Positions 22,088 to 30,591 of a stretch of DNA of 38,732 nucleotides are shown piece by piece (the first letter of the stretch is position 1; each line of letters opens with the position of its first letter). Source of the DNA: Deltaproteobacteria bacterium (GTDB taxonomy: Bacteria; Myxococcota_A; UBA9042; PHBI01). Under the pieces are notes generated by a model. The model had not been told where the DNA came from, made no database searches, and worked only from the letters and a program-made list of their open reading frames with translations. The stretch spans positions 1 through 38,732 of the forward strand of contig WYBB01000189.1 of assembly GCA_011526585.1 (NCBI GenBank). Direction: 5' to 3'. Made by a program: the position numbers and the translations under genes.

Positions 22088-23152
22088 GTGGACAACCGCG
22101 AGCCCGTCCTGACCGACTACCTCTTCGAGCTCCCGCCGACCTCGATCGCGCGCGAGCCCCCACCCGAGCGCACCGACGCCCGCCTGCTCGAGCTCGACCG
22201 CCGGCGCGGCGAGCACCGGGACGCCTCCATCCGCGACCTGCCCGAGCTCGTGCGCGGCGACGAGCTCCTCGTCTTCAACGACACCCGGGTCGTGCCCGCC
22301 CGCCTGCGCGGTCACAAGGACAGCGGCGGCAAGGTCGAGCTCCTCGCGCTCGAGGCGCTCGATCAGCGCCGCTTCCTCGCCATGGGTCGCGCCTCCAAGG
22401 GCTTCACCGCCGGTCGGCCGATCCTGGTCGGCCCCGCCGCCGACCCCGGGCGCGCTCCCTCACCTCTATATATAGAGGATGTGCGCGCCGACGGGCGCCT
22501 CGTGCTGCGCCTGCCCGACGAGGTCGGGGACCTCTGGGAGCTTTGCGAAATCGCTGGAGAAGTCCCGCTCCCTCCCTACCTCGAGCGCGCCCCGGGGCCC
22601 GGCGACAGCGAGCGCTACCAGACGGTCTTCGCCCGCGAGCGCGGCGCCGTCGCCGCGCCCACCGCCGGGCTGCACTTCACCCACGAGCTGCTCGCGGCCC
22701 TCGCCCGACGCGGCTGCGAGACCGCCTTCGTCACGCTGCACGTCGGCCCGGGCACCTTCACCCCGGTCAAGGTCGAGCGCATTGCCGACCACCCGATGCA
22801 CGCCGAGCGCTACCGCGTACCCGAGGAGACCGCCGTCGCGATCGCCCGCGCGCGCCACCAGCGCCGCCCGGTCCTGGCGGTCGGCACGACCGTCGTGCGC
22901 ACGCTCGAGGCCGTCGCCGCCCGCTCTGGCGAGGTCGTGCCCGGCGCCGGCGAGACCGACATCTTCATCCGCGAGGGTCACGATTTCAGGGCGGTCGATC
23001 ACTTGCTGACCAACTTCCACCTGCCCGGCTCGACCCTGCTCATGCTCGTCGCCGCCTTCGCCGGGCGAGCGCCCGTGCTCGCCGCCTACCGCCACGCCGT
23101 CCGGTCGGGTTATCGCTTCTTCAGCTACGGCGACGGGATGCTCATCCGATGA
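22088..23152 (+). CDS. queA: S-adenosylmethionine:tRNA ribosyltransferase-isomerase
   Basis: Makes epoxyqueuosine in tRNA by transferring and isomerising the ribosyl group of SAM onto preQ1 at position 34. The 354-residue product covers the whole family: TDYLFELPPTSIARE at the start, the LLVFNDTRVVPARL block, TAGLHFTHELL, HVGPGTFTPVK, TTVVRTLE and NFHLPGSTLLMLV. I take the GTG at 22088, with AGGTGG five bases upstream; a GTG at 22079 adds three residues. Its stop overlaps the tgt start (ATGA), so the two queuosine genes are translationally coupled. A 16-bp AT-rich palindrome lies inside the gene at 22463. Confidence 0.96.
   Translation: MDNREPVLTDYLFELPPTSIAREPPPERTDARLLELDRRRGEHRDASIRDLPELVRGDELLVFNDTRVVPARLRGHKDSGGKVELLALEALDQRRFLAMGRASKGFTAGRPILVGPAADPGRAPSPLYIEDVRADGRLVLRLPDEVGDLWELCEIAGEVPLPPYLERAPGPGDSERYQTVFARERGAVAAPTAGLHFTHELLAALARRGCETAFVTLHVGPGTFTPVKVERIADHPMHAERYRVPEETAVAIARARHQRRPVLAVGTTVVRTLEAVAARSGEVVPGAGETDIFIREGHDFRAVDHLLTNFHLPGSTLLMLVAAFAGRAPVLAAYRHAVRSGYRFFSYGDGMLIR
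22463..22478. repeat. 16-bp AT-core palindrome inside queA
   Basis: CCTCTATATATAGAGG is perfectly symmetrical and, with its TATATATA core, is a strong local departure from the surrounding base composition. It encodes part of PLYIEDV in QueA. Whether it does anything beyond coding is unknown. Confidence 0.8.
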
Positions 23153-24276
23153 CCGCCTCCACCCGCCTCGGCTTCGAGGTCCTCGGCCAGGACGCCCACT
23201 GCCACGCGCGCCGCGGCCGCCTCCTCACCCGCCACGGCCCGGTCGAGACCCCGGTCTTCATGCCGGTCGGCACCCAGGCCACCGTCAAGGCCGTCACCCC
23301 GGCCCAGCTCCACGAGCTCGGCGCCGAGATCCTGCTCGCCAACACCTACCATCTCTACCTGCGCCCCGGCACCGAGGTCATCGCCGCGCTCGGCGGCCTG
23401 CACCGGATGATGGGCTGGGACCGCGCCATCCTGACCGACAGCGGCGGCTTCCAGGTCTTTTCCCTTCGTGAAATCGCGAAGATCGAAGAGCACGGCGTCA
23501 CCTTCGCCTCGCACCTCGACGGCAGCCGCCACCTGCTGACACCCGAGAAGTCCATAGAAATCCAAGAGGTCCTGGGCTCCGACGTCGTGATGGCCTTCGA
23601 CCACTGCCCGCCCGCCGGTGCCTCGCAGGCCGACCTCCGCGCCGCCATGGAGCGCACCGAGCGCTGGGCGCGCCGCTGCATCGACGCCCGCGGCCGCGAC
23701 GACTACCAGCTCTTCGGCATCGTGCAGGGCGGCGTCGACCTCGCGCTGCGCCGCGCCTCGCTCGCCGGGCTCACCGCGCTGCCCTTCGACGGCTACGCGC
23801 TCGGCGGTCTCTCGGTCGGCGAGACGCGGGAGGCGACCTGGGCGACCATCGCCGCCATCGCCCCCGAGCTGCCGCGCGACAAAGCCCGCTACCTCATGGG
23901 CGTCGGCACGCCGGAGGACCTCCTCGTCTCGGTCGGCCACGGCGTCGACATGTTCGACTGCGTGCTGCCCACCCGCAACGCCCGCAACGGCCGCCTGCTC
24001 ACCGCGACCGGCGACATCAACATCCGCAACCACCAGTACCGCCTCGACGATCGCCCGATCGAGGAGGGCTGCGGCTGCTACACATGTCGCAACTTCTCGC
24101 GCGGCTACCTGCGCCACCTGAGCAAGGCCGACGAGATCCTCGCCTCCACCCTGGCGAGCCTGCACAACCTGCACCTGCTCATCGACCTCATGCGCGCCGC
24201 CCGTCGCGCCCTCGATGAGGGGAATTTCACCGCCTTCCGCGACGACGCCCTGGCGCGCCGCGGAATCCGCCCTTGA
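23149..24276 (+). CDS. tgt: tRNA-guanine transglycosylase (queuine/preQ1)
   Basis: Exchanges guanine-34 for preQ1 in tRNAs with GUN anticodons, the step before QueA. The 375-residue product is full length. The substrate-binding TDSGGFQVFSL carries Asp97, GGLSVGE follows at 219-225, and the nucleophile is Asp270 in DMFDCVLPTRNARNG. The zinc site is Cys308, Cys310, Cys313 in CGCYTCRNFSRGYLRHL, with a C-terminal His (SLHNLHLL). The ATG at 23149 overlaps the queA stop by 4 bases. It is followed after 119 bases by yajC, the conserved queA-tgt-yajC-secDF order seen across many bacteria. Confidence 0.97.
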   Translation: MTASTRLGFEVLGQDAHCHARRGRLLTRHGPVETPVFMPVGTQATVKAVTPAQLHELGAEILLANTYHLYLRPGTEVIAALGGLHRMMGWDRAILTDSGGFQVFSLREIAKIEEHGVTFASHLDGSRHLLTPEKSIEIQEVLGSDVVMAFDHCPPAGASQADLRAAMERTERWARRCIDARGRDDYQLFGIVQGGVDLALRRASLAGLTALPFDGYALGGLSVGETREATWATIAAIAPELPRDKARYLMGVGTPEDLLVSVGHGVDMFDCVLPTRNARNGRLLTATGDINIRNHQYRLDDRPIEEGCGCYTCRNFSRGYLRHLSKADEILASTLASLHNLHLLIDLMRAARRALDEGNFTAFRDDALARRGIRP

Positions 24277-24316
24277 GGCCCCCACGGGCGCGATCGCACT
24301 CGCGTGCTTGTCATCG

Positions 24317-24345
24317 TTGACCCTCCCGGGTCGCTCTGCTATGCG
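24317..24345 (+). promoter_or_regulatory. promoter candidate for yajC-secD-secF
   Basis: TTGACC at 24317-24322 and TATGCG at 24340-24345 are separated by 17 bases, giving a leader of about 45 bases before the yajC TTG. The -35 match is good and the -10 match weak. Confidence 0.4.
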
Positions 24346-24395
24346 TCACCGCCCGCTGGCCCCCGGACCCCTGCGCCAGCGCAGCAGGAGACGCC

Positions 24396-24842
24396 TTGGA
24401 ACGCATCTACGACCTCTTCGCCACGGCGCACGGCCTCCTCGCGCAGGTCGAGACCGCCACCGGCGCCGGCACGGCTCCGACGGGCGGGGCTCCGGGCGCT
24501 CCCCCGGCCGGCGCGCGCCCGCCCGGGTGCGGCGGGCCCGAGCAGCTCCTCTTCATGCTCGGCATGCTGGTGCTCTTCTACTTCCTCTTGATCCGCCCGC
24601 AGCAGAAGCGCGCCAAGCAGCACAAGCAGATGGTCGAGTCGCTCAAGCGCGGTGACAACGTCATCACCTCGAGCGGCATCTACGGCCGCATCGTCAGCGT
24701 CGACGGCAACGTTCTCACCATCGAGATCGCCAAGAACACCCAGATCCGGATCCTCAAGGGGTACGTCGGCGGCGTCGCCAACGACCAGACCGCCGAGGAT
24801 CTGAACAAGAACCCGCAGGCCCCCCAGCCGGGCGGGTCCTGA
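24396..24842 (+). CDS. yajC: preprotein translocase subunit YajC
   Basis: Small inner-membrane accessory of the SecDF complex. The 148-residue product has an N-terminal Gly/Pro-rich stretch (residues 20-48), one membrane helix at about 50-66 (LLFMLGMLVLFYFLL), then the family core IRPQQKRAKQHKQM, GDNVITSSGIYGRI and IEIAKNTQIRI. The start is TTG at 24396, preceded by AGGAG six bases away; the family usually starts closer to the helix, so about 40 residues are extra. It is followed by secD after 37 bases. Confidence 0.94.
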   Translation: MERIYDLFATAHGLLAQVETATGAGTAPTGGAPGAPPAGARPPGCGGPEQLLFMLGMLVLFYFLLIRPQQKRAKQHKQMVESLKRGDNVITSSGIYGRIVSVDGNVLTIEIAKNTQIRILKGYVGGVANDQTAEDLNKNPQAPQPGGS

Positions 24843-24879
24843 CGTAGCCCGCGCAGCAGCAGCAGAAAAGAGACGCAAG

Positions 24880-26685
24880 ATGAACAAGAAGCGCAACTGG
24901 CGCGCCATCTTCACGTGGACCCTCTTCGGGTTCGCCGTGGCGTACGCCCTCCCCTCCGCGGTCGACATGCCCTCGTGGTGGCCGTTCCAGAAGACGATCC
25001 GCGGTGGTCTCGACCTCGCGGGCGGCCTCGAGCTCCGCTACACCGTCGATTGGAAGCAGGCGATCGAGTCGACGACCGAGAAGACCGCCGAGTCGCTGCA
25101 GCTCCGCATCGTCGAGGAGCTCGTCAAGAAGGACGGCAAGAGCCTGTCCGACCTGCCGCGCGAGCTGCTCGCCGACTACAAGAAGAAGGTCACCGTCAGG
25201 GTCGACGACCTCGACCGCGCGACCTTGACCCTCGCCGACGAGGCGACCTGGGCGGTCTACGCCGAGATGGACGACCCGCTGGGCGCCCTCGACGAGCGCT
25301 TCGAGGGCTCCGAGTCCGCGAGCGATCGCACGATCTCGCTGCTCCTTCCCGACGACGTCGCGCAGGATATCCGCGCCCAGGTCGTCACCGAGACTCGCGA
25401 CAACCTCGAGAAGCGCGTCGGCGGCATGGGTCTCGTCGACCCCGACGTGCGCGTCACCGGCGACAGCGACATCGCCGTGCAGGTCCCCGGCGTCGACGAG
25501 TCGCAGATGGACGTCGTGCGCTCGGTGCTGGGCCGCACCGCCCAGCTCACGATGCGCTTCGTCGACCGGGCCGAGCCGTTCCTGATCTCCCCCGAGGTCA
25601 CCGCCAAGCTCGAGGAGTACAAGAAGGCCAACCCCTCGGCCGCCGGCATGGAGGCCGTCGCGCACGCCTGGGGCGCGGTTGTCCGCTCCAAGAGCAAGAG
25701 CGACCTGGCCAAGTTCGTGCGCACGCTGAGCGTGCCCGCCGACCACATGATCGGCTTCAACTACGAGGAGGTCGACAACGACGGCGACGGCCTCTCCGAC
25801 GACCAGTACTGGCAGGCGGTCTACCTCAAGTCCCACGTCGAGCTGACCGGCCAGCACATCTCGCGCGCGCGCATGTCCTACAGCCAGGAAGGCAAGCCAG
25901 CGGTCTACCTCGACATGAACGGGGAGGGCGCGCAGCTCTTCGCCGACGCCACCGGCGCCAACGTCAAGGAATACCTCGCGATCATGCTCGACGAGGACGT
26001 GCAGTCGGCGCCGATCATCAACCAGAAGATCGCCGGCGGGCGCGCCGAGATCTCGATGGGCTCCGGCGGACGCCGCGCCTTCGACGAGGCCCAGGCCCTG
26101 GCCGGCGTGCTCACCCAGGGCGCCTTCCAGGCCCCGGTCTACAAGGTGCACGACCACGCCGTCGGGCCGAGCCTCGGCAAGGACTCGGTCTCGGCCGGCG
26201 CGATGGCGCTGCTCGTCGGCTTCGCCCTCGTCATCGCCTTCTGCATCCTCTATTACCGCGTGTCCGGCCTCATCGCCGCGGTCGTGCTCTCGTTCAACAT
26301 GCTGCTCATCTTCGTCCTGCTGGTGAGCTTCAACACCGCGCTCACGCTCCCCGGCGTCGCCGGGATCATCCTGACGCTCGGCATGTCGGTCGACGGCAAC
26401 GTGCTCATCTTCGAGCGCATCCGGGAGGAGCTGCGCGCCGGCAAGGCCCCGCGCATCGCCGTCGACCAGGGCTTCGACAAGGCCCTCTCCTCGATCATCG
26501 ACGGCAACCTCACGACCGCGCTCACCGGCTTCGTGCTGATGAACTTCACCAGCGGCCCGATCCACAACTTCGCCGTCACCCTGCTCATCGGTCTGGCGAC
26601 CTCGGTCTTCACCGCGGTCTTCGTCTCGCGGCTCATCTTCAACTACTGGCTGGCGTCGCGGAAGCCGACGACCCTCTCGATCTGA
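24880..26685 (+). CDS. secD: protein translocase subunit SecD
   Basis: Proton-driven membrane component that pulls exported proteins through SecYEG from the periplasmic side. The 601-residue product has the first membrane helix at about 9-26, the family start GLDLAGGLELRYTV at 43-56, a large periplasmic region (60-430), and five C-terminal helices from about 437, including GMSVDGNVLIFERIREE at 501-517. The periplasmic domain carries an acidic loop DNDGDGLSDD at 299-308 with the DxDxDG spacing of a calcium-binding loop, which I do not expect in SecD. No Shine-Dalgarno of strength is seen. It is in operon with yajC and secF. Confidence 0.97.
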   Translation: MNKKRNWRAIFTWTLFGFAVAYALPSAVDMPSWWPFQKTIRGGLDLAGGLELRYTVDWKQAIESTTEKTAESLQLRIVEELVKKDGKSLSDLPRELLADYKKKVTVRVDDLDRATLTLADEATWAVYAEMDDPLGALDERFEGSESASDRTISLLLPDDVAQDIRAQVVTETRDNLEKRVGGMGLVDPDVRVTGDSDIAVQVPGVDESQMDVVRSVLGRTAQLTMRFVDRAEPFLISPEVTAKLEEYKKANPSAAGMEAVAHAWGAVVRSKSKSDLAKFVRTLSVPADHMIGFNYEEVDNDGDGLSDDQYWQAVYLKSHVELTGQHISRARMSYSQEGKPAVYLDMNGEGAQLFADATGANVKEYLAIMLDEDVQSAPIINQKIAGGRAEISMGSGGRRAFDEAQALAGVLTQGAFQAPVYKVHDHAVGPSLGKDSVSAGAMALLVGFALVIAFCILYYRVSGLIAAVVLSFNMLLIFVLLVSFNTALTLPGVAGIILTLGMSVDGNVLIFERIREELRAGKAPRIAVDQGFDKALSSIIDGNLTTALTGFVLMNFTSGPIHNFAVTLLIGLATSVFTAVFVSRLIFNYWLASRKPTTLSI

Positions 26686-26694
26686 GGCCGAACG

Positions 26695-28137
26695 ATGTTC
26701 ACCCTGATCCCATCCAATACCAACATCGACTTCATGGGTGCGCGGAAGAAGGCGTTCATCTTCTCCCTCGTGCTCACCGTCGGCTCGCTCGTGCTCCTCG
26801 GCATCAAGGGCCTCAACCTCGGCATCGAGTTCAACGGCGGCAGCTCGGCCATCGTCGCCTTCGAGCGTGGCGCCATCCAGGAGCGGCAGGCGATCGGCGA
26901 CTCGATCGGCACGCTCATCCGGACCGAGCTCGGCTACGCCGACTCGGCGGTGCAGGTGCAGGACTTCGGCGCCGGCGCGGGCGACGAGATCGCGGGCCGC
27001 GAGGTCAGCCGCTTCCTCGTCTACACCGAGGTGACCTCGCTGGTCGACCTGGCCAAGCGCGATCAGATCGTCGCCAAGCTCAAGGAGAAGTTCGGCGCCG
27101 AGACCAAGATCGCCAGCTCCGAGGACGCGGGCGACACGCTCTACCTCACCTTCGCGGCCGACAGCGACATCGCCGCGCGCAAGGCCGAGCTGACCGCCGT
27201 CTTCAACGAGCTCGGCTACGAGGCGGTGACCATCACCTCCGACTTCGAGCGCCAGATCGAGGTCGAGTTCCTGCGCGACGTCGACCTCATGCGCCAGGAC
27301 CGCGAGCGCGACGAAGCCAAGAGCCAGGCCGAGACGCTGGACACCGGCCTGCCCGGTCAGGCCGAGTTCGACAAGCGCCTCGCCGAGGCGATCGTCGGCA
27401 AGAGCGACAAGCGCTTCACCGTCGACATCGAGGCCCTGCAGGTCGCCTTCTCCAAGGCGCTCGCCAAGGACTTCGGCGACAAGTTCATCGCGGTCGAGTC
27501 CTCGGCGATGGTCTCGCCGTCGGTCGGCTCCGACCTCCTCAACGACGGCTTCCTCGCCATCCTCTATTCGCTCATCGGCATCCTCATCTATGTGACCCTG
27601 CGCTTCGACTTCCGCTACGCGCCGGGCGGCGTGGTGGCCCTCCTGCACGACGCGATCGTGACGATGGGCCTGGTGGCGCTGCTCGACCTCAAGTTCTCGC
27701 TGCAGGTGCTCGCGGCGGTGCTCACCGTCATCGGCTACTCGATCAACGACTCGATCGTCGTCTATGACCGCGTGCGCGAGATCTTCACCAACCAGAAGGG
27801 CAAGGATCTCGTCGACCTCCTCAACAAGGCGGTCAACCAGACGCTCTCGCGCACGGTCCTGACCGGCGTGACGACGCTCCTGGCGATCGGCGCGATCCTG
27901 GTCTTCGGCGGCGGGCAGATCTCCGACTTCGCCATCACGATGTTCCTCGGGATCATCTTCGGCACCTACTCGTCGATCTACGTGTCGGTGCCGATCGTGC
28001 TCTACGTCGACGGCTACCTCCAGCGTCGCGAGGCGGACAAGCGCGACAAGGACGGCCAGTCGGGCCAGCACAAGAAGAAGGGCGTCACCCGCGACGCGAC
28101 GAGCGACGACAAGAAGGCGGCGAAGGCCTCGGCCTGA
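26695..28137 (+). CDS. secF: protein translocase subunit SecF, enlarged periplasmic domain
   Basis: Partner of SecD in the export motor. The 480-residue product has its first membrane helix at about 18-37, then LGIEFNGGS at 42-50, a periplasmic region of about 245 residues (to about 284), and five helices including VIGYSINDSIVVYDRVRE. E. coli SecF is 323 residues with a first periplasmic region of about 100, so this one is enlarged by about 140. Residues 190-265 are charged and helical, partly coiled-coil-like. The 40-residue C-terminal tail is Lys-rich. It starts 9 bases after secD with GAGG upstream. Whether the enlargement is lineage-wide needs an alignment. Confidence 0.95.
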   Translation: MFTLIPSNTNIDFMGARKKAFIFSLVLTVGSLVLLGIKGLNLGIEFNGGSSAIVAFERGAIQERQAIGDSIGTLIRTELGYADSAVQVQDFGAGAGDEIAGREVSRFLVYTEVTSLVDLAKRDQIVAKLKEKFGAETKIASSEDAGDTLYLTFAADSDIAARKAELTAVFNELGYEAVTITSDFERQIEVEFLRDVDLMRQDRERDEAKSQAETLDTGLPGQAEFDKRLAEAIVGKSDKRFTVDIEALQVAFSKALAKDFGDKFIAVESSAMVSPSVGSDLLNDGFLAILYSLIGILIYVTLRFDFRYAPGGVVALLHDAIVTMGLVALLDLKFSLQVLAAVLTVIGYSINDSIVVYDRVREIFTNQKGKDLVDLLNKAVNQTLSRTVLTGVTTLLAIGAILVFGGGQISDFAITMFLGIIFGTYSSIYVSVPIVLYVDGYLQRREADKRDKDGQSGQHKKKGVTRDATSDDKKAAKASA

Positions 28138-28193
28138 CCGCTGCCGAGGCGTTGGTTCACTCTCGGCGCCCGCCAGGGCAGGCAGCCGGGGGT

Positions 28194-28209
28194 AGCGCCG
28201 TGAGGCGCT
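28194..28209 (+). other. short hairpin AGCGCC-GTGA-GGCGCT before scoA
   Basis: A 6-bp perfect stem with a GTGA tetraloop lies directly upstream of the scoA ribosome site (GGGGGGA). There is no T-run, so it is not a normal terminator of the secDF unit. It may stabilise the scoA mRNA 5' end or be incidental. Confidence 0.4.
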
Positions 28210-28223
28210 GGGGGGAAAATCGA

Positions 28224-28928
28224 ATGAACAAGGTCTACCCCGACGCAGACGCGGCGATCTTCGACATCGCCGACGGCGTCACCTTGATGAGCGGCGGCTT
28301 CGGCCTTTCCGGCAACCCGGAGAACCTGATCAAAGCGCTGCACAAGAGGGGCACGCGCGGCCTCACCGTGATCTCGAACAACTGCGGCACCGACCACAAG
28401 GGGCTCGGCGTGCTGTTGCAGGCTCGCCAGATCAAGAAGATGATCTCGAGCTACGTCGGCGAGAACAAGAACTTCGAGCAGCAGTTCCTCTCCGGCGAGC
28501 TCGAGGTCGAGCTGGTGCCACAGGGCACGCTGGCCGAGCGCATCCGCGCCGGCGGCGCCGGGATCCGCGCCTTCTTCACGCCGACGGGCGTCGGCACCGT
28601 GGTCGCCGACGGCAAGGAGGTGCGGGACTTCGGCGGCGTGGCGTGCGTGCTCGAGAGCGGGCTCACCGCCGACTTCGCCTTCGTCAAGGCGTGGAAGGGC
28701 GACACGCACGGCAACCTCGTCTTCCGCTACACGGCGCAGAACTTCAACCCGATGATGGCCACCGCCGGGCGCATCACCATCGCCGAGGTCGAGGAGCTCG
28801 TCCCGGCGGGCGCGCTCGACCCGAACCACATCCACACGCCCGGGATCTTCGTGCAGCGGATCCTGCAGGGCGTCGACTACGAAAAACCGATCGAGCAGCG
28901 GACGGTCCGTCCGCGGCCGAGCGCGTGA
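28224..28928 (+). CDS. scoA: 3-oxoacid CoA-transferase, subunit A
   Basis: Alpha subunit of a succinyl-CoA:3-ketoacid (acetoacetate) CoA-transferase, which activates acetoacetate using succinyl-CoA. The 234-residue product starts MNKVYPDADAAIFDI and carries the family blocks MSGGFGLSGNPENLIKAL, SNNCGTDHKGLG, the charged LLQARQIKKMISSYVGEN, and FVKAWKGDTHGNLVFR. The ATG at 28224 is preceded by GGGGGGA eight bases away; upstream codons are not conserved. The stop is followed by scoB after 7 bases. It fits ketone-body or poly-hydroxybutyrate turnover. Confidence 0.95.
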   Translation: MNKVYPDADAAIFDIADGVTLMSGGFGLSGNPENLIKALHKRGTRGLTVISNNCGTDHKGLGVLLQARQIKKMISSYVGENKNFEQQFLSGELEVELVPQGTLAERIRAGGAGIRAFFTPTGVGTVVADGKEVRDFGGVACVLESGLTADFAFVKAWKGDTHGNLVFRYTAQNFNPMMATAGRITIAEVEELVPAGALDPNHIHTPGIFVQRILQGVDYEKPIEQRTVRPRPSA

Positions 28929-28935
28929 GGACGCC

Positions 28936-29607
28936 ATGGCACTCACCCAGGAGCAGATGATCCGGCGCGTGGCGCGGGAGCTGAGAGACGGCTTCTACGT
29001 CAACCTCGGGATCGGCATGCCGACCCAGGTGGCCAACCACATCCCCGAAGGGATCGAGGTCGTGCTCCAGTCCGAGAACGGCCTCCTCGGGATCGGGCCC
29101 TTCCCCTTCGAGGGCGAGGAGGATCCCGACCTCATCAACGCCGGCAAGCAGACGGTGACCTACCTGCCGGGCTCGAGCTTCTTTTCCAGCGCGGACTCGT
29201 TCGGCATGATCCGCGGCGGTCACATCGACCTGGCGATCCTCGGCGGCATGCAGGTCTCCGAGCAGGGCGACCTCGCCAACTGGATGATCCCCGGCAAGAT
29301 GGTCAAGGGCATGGGCGGCGCGATGGACCTCGTCGCCGGCGCCAGGCGCGTCATCGTGCTGATGTCGCACACCGCCAAGGGGCAGCCCAAGGTCCTGCGC
29401 GAGTGCACCCTGCCGCTGACCGGGCGACGCTGCGTGCATCACCTGCTGACCGAGCTCGGCTGGTTCGACATCGTGGCGACCGCGGACGGCGGGCGCAAGC
29501 TCGTGCTCGCCGAGATCGCCGAGGGCGAGACGGTCGAGGGCGTGCGCGCGCAGACCGAGGCGCGCTTCGAGGTCGCGCCCGGGCTCCAGACGATCGCCGT
29601 CGCTTGA
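28936..29607 (+). CDS. scoB: 3-oxoacid CoA-transferase, subunit B
   Basis: Beta subunit, bearing the catalytic glutamate that forms the enzyme-CoA thioester: Glu47 in the SENGLLGIG motif. The 223-residue product has the usual NLGIGMPTQVANHIP start, DLAILGGMQVSEQGDLANW, GKMVKGMGGAMDLVAGA and RECTLPLTG. It is full length and ends at TGA 29605-29607. It shares an operon with scoA and is followed closely by the CPBP-type membrane protein gene. The substrate pair (acetoacetate/succinate versus other 3-oxoacids such as 3-oxoadipate) cannot be fixed from sequence, though the acetoacetate type fits best. Confidence 0.95.
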   Translation: MALTQEQMIRRVARELRDGFYVNLGIGMPTQVANHIPEGIEVVLQSENGLLGIGPFPFEGEEDPDLINAGKQTVTYLPGSSFFSSADSFGMIRGGHIDLAILGGMQVSEQGDLANWMIPGKMVKGMGGAMDLVAGARRVIVLMSHTAKGQPKVLRECTLPLTGRRCVHHLLTELGWFDIVATADGGRKLVLAEIAEGETVEGVRAQTEARFEVAPGLQTIAVA

Positions 29608-29660
29608 TCGCCGGCGCGAAGGCCTGGCTCGGGGCGCTCTTCGCGCCGCGCACCGCCGGC

Positions 29661-30587
29661 ATGTCGGAGGCGACGCCGCGGCTCAACCCGGTGGCGTTCC
29701 TCCTGATGTTGGGCGTGCTCGCGCTGCAGGTCGTCGCGCGCCACGCGTGGGGCGTCTTCGAGGACAAGCACTGGCAGGCGCTGCACGTCGTCTTCGGCTG
29801 GGCGAGCTGCCTCGCGATCTACGCGGCCTTTCACGGGCTCGGCGCCGTCAGGCGCATCTCGCGCCAGACCTGGATCGTGCTGGCGACCGGGCTCGTGTGC
29901 GTCATCGTGTTCTGGTACTTCGGGCGCAGCGACGGCTATCGGCGGATCTTCGGCGCGCCGCCCATGGACCACGAGACCTTCTGGCCGCTGGTCCCGTTCA
30001 TGTACTTCTCGTCGATGGGTGTGCTCTTGCGGCTGGTCGTGCCGCTGACGGTGGCACGGCTGGCGCTCGGCCGCGCGCCGTCCGAGCTCGGCATGCCGCT
30101 TTCCGCCGGGCATCGCGCGGGCGCGGTCGCGGGCGTGCGCTGGGTCTACGTCGCGCTCTTCGTCGGCATGATCCCGGTCTTGTGGATGGCTGCGCAGACC
30201 GCGCCGTTCATGGCGAAGTACCCACTGGCGCGCGACATCGTCGATCCGAATGGCGGCGTGTGGATTTGGCATCTCCTGGTGTACGAGGCGTTCTACTTCC
30301 TGATCTTCCTGTCGGGTGAAGGGTTCTGGCGCGGCTTTCTGACCTTCGGTACCGAGAAGGATCTCGGCCTCTACGGGCTCGCGTTCATGGCGGTGCCGTA
30401 CGTGACCGGGCACTTCGGCAAACCGATGGCCGAGACGATGGGCGCGATCGCGGCGGGATGTGCGCTCGGCTTTCTCGCGTTGAGGCATCGCAGCATCTGG
30501 TGGGGCGTCGCGTTGCACTACGCGATCGCGCTCTCGATGGACCTCTTGTCGATCTTGAACAACGGCTATGTCGTCTATGCAGAGTGA
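29661..30587 (+). CDS. CPBP/Rce1-type intramembrane protease homologue
   Basis: A 308-residue multi-pass membrane protein with about seven hydrophobic segments. Near the C-terminus it has the three blocks of the CPBP (Rce1/Abi) family: SGEGFWRGFL at 218-227, where the usual EExxxR reads GExxxR (Glu220, Arg224), a second-block His251 in PYVTGHFGKP, and His286 in VALHYAIALSMD. The first catalytic Glu is therefore replaced by Gly, so activity is uncertain. The start is the ATG at 29661; a TTG at 29604 overlapping the scoB stop would add 19 residues. Four bases separate it from ruvX. Its job is unknown; prenyl-protein processing is the family precedent in eukaryotes. Confidence 0.8.
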   Translation: MSEATPRLNPVAFLLMLGVLALQVVARHAWGVFEDKHWQALHVVFGWASCLAIYAAFHGLGAVRRISRQTWIVLATGLVCVIVFWYFGRSDGYRRIFGAPPMDHETFWPLVPFMYFSSMGVLLRLVVPLTVARLALGRAPSELGMPLSAGHRAGAVAGVRWVYVALFVGMIPVLWMAAQTAPFMAKYPLARDIVDPNGGVWIWHLLVYEAFYFLIFLSGEGFWRGFLTFGTEKDLGLYGLAFMAVPYVTGHFGKPMAETMGAIAAGCALGFLALRHRSIWWGVALHYAIALSMDLLSILNNGYVVYAE

Positions 30588-30591
30588 AGCG

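Noticed and set aside
24754..28071. A 1105-codon minus-strand open frame opposite yajC-secD-secF
   Set aside because: Antisense shadow of well-identified genes; composition is low-complexity Val/Asp/Glu/Arg with no domain.
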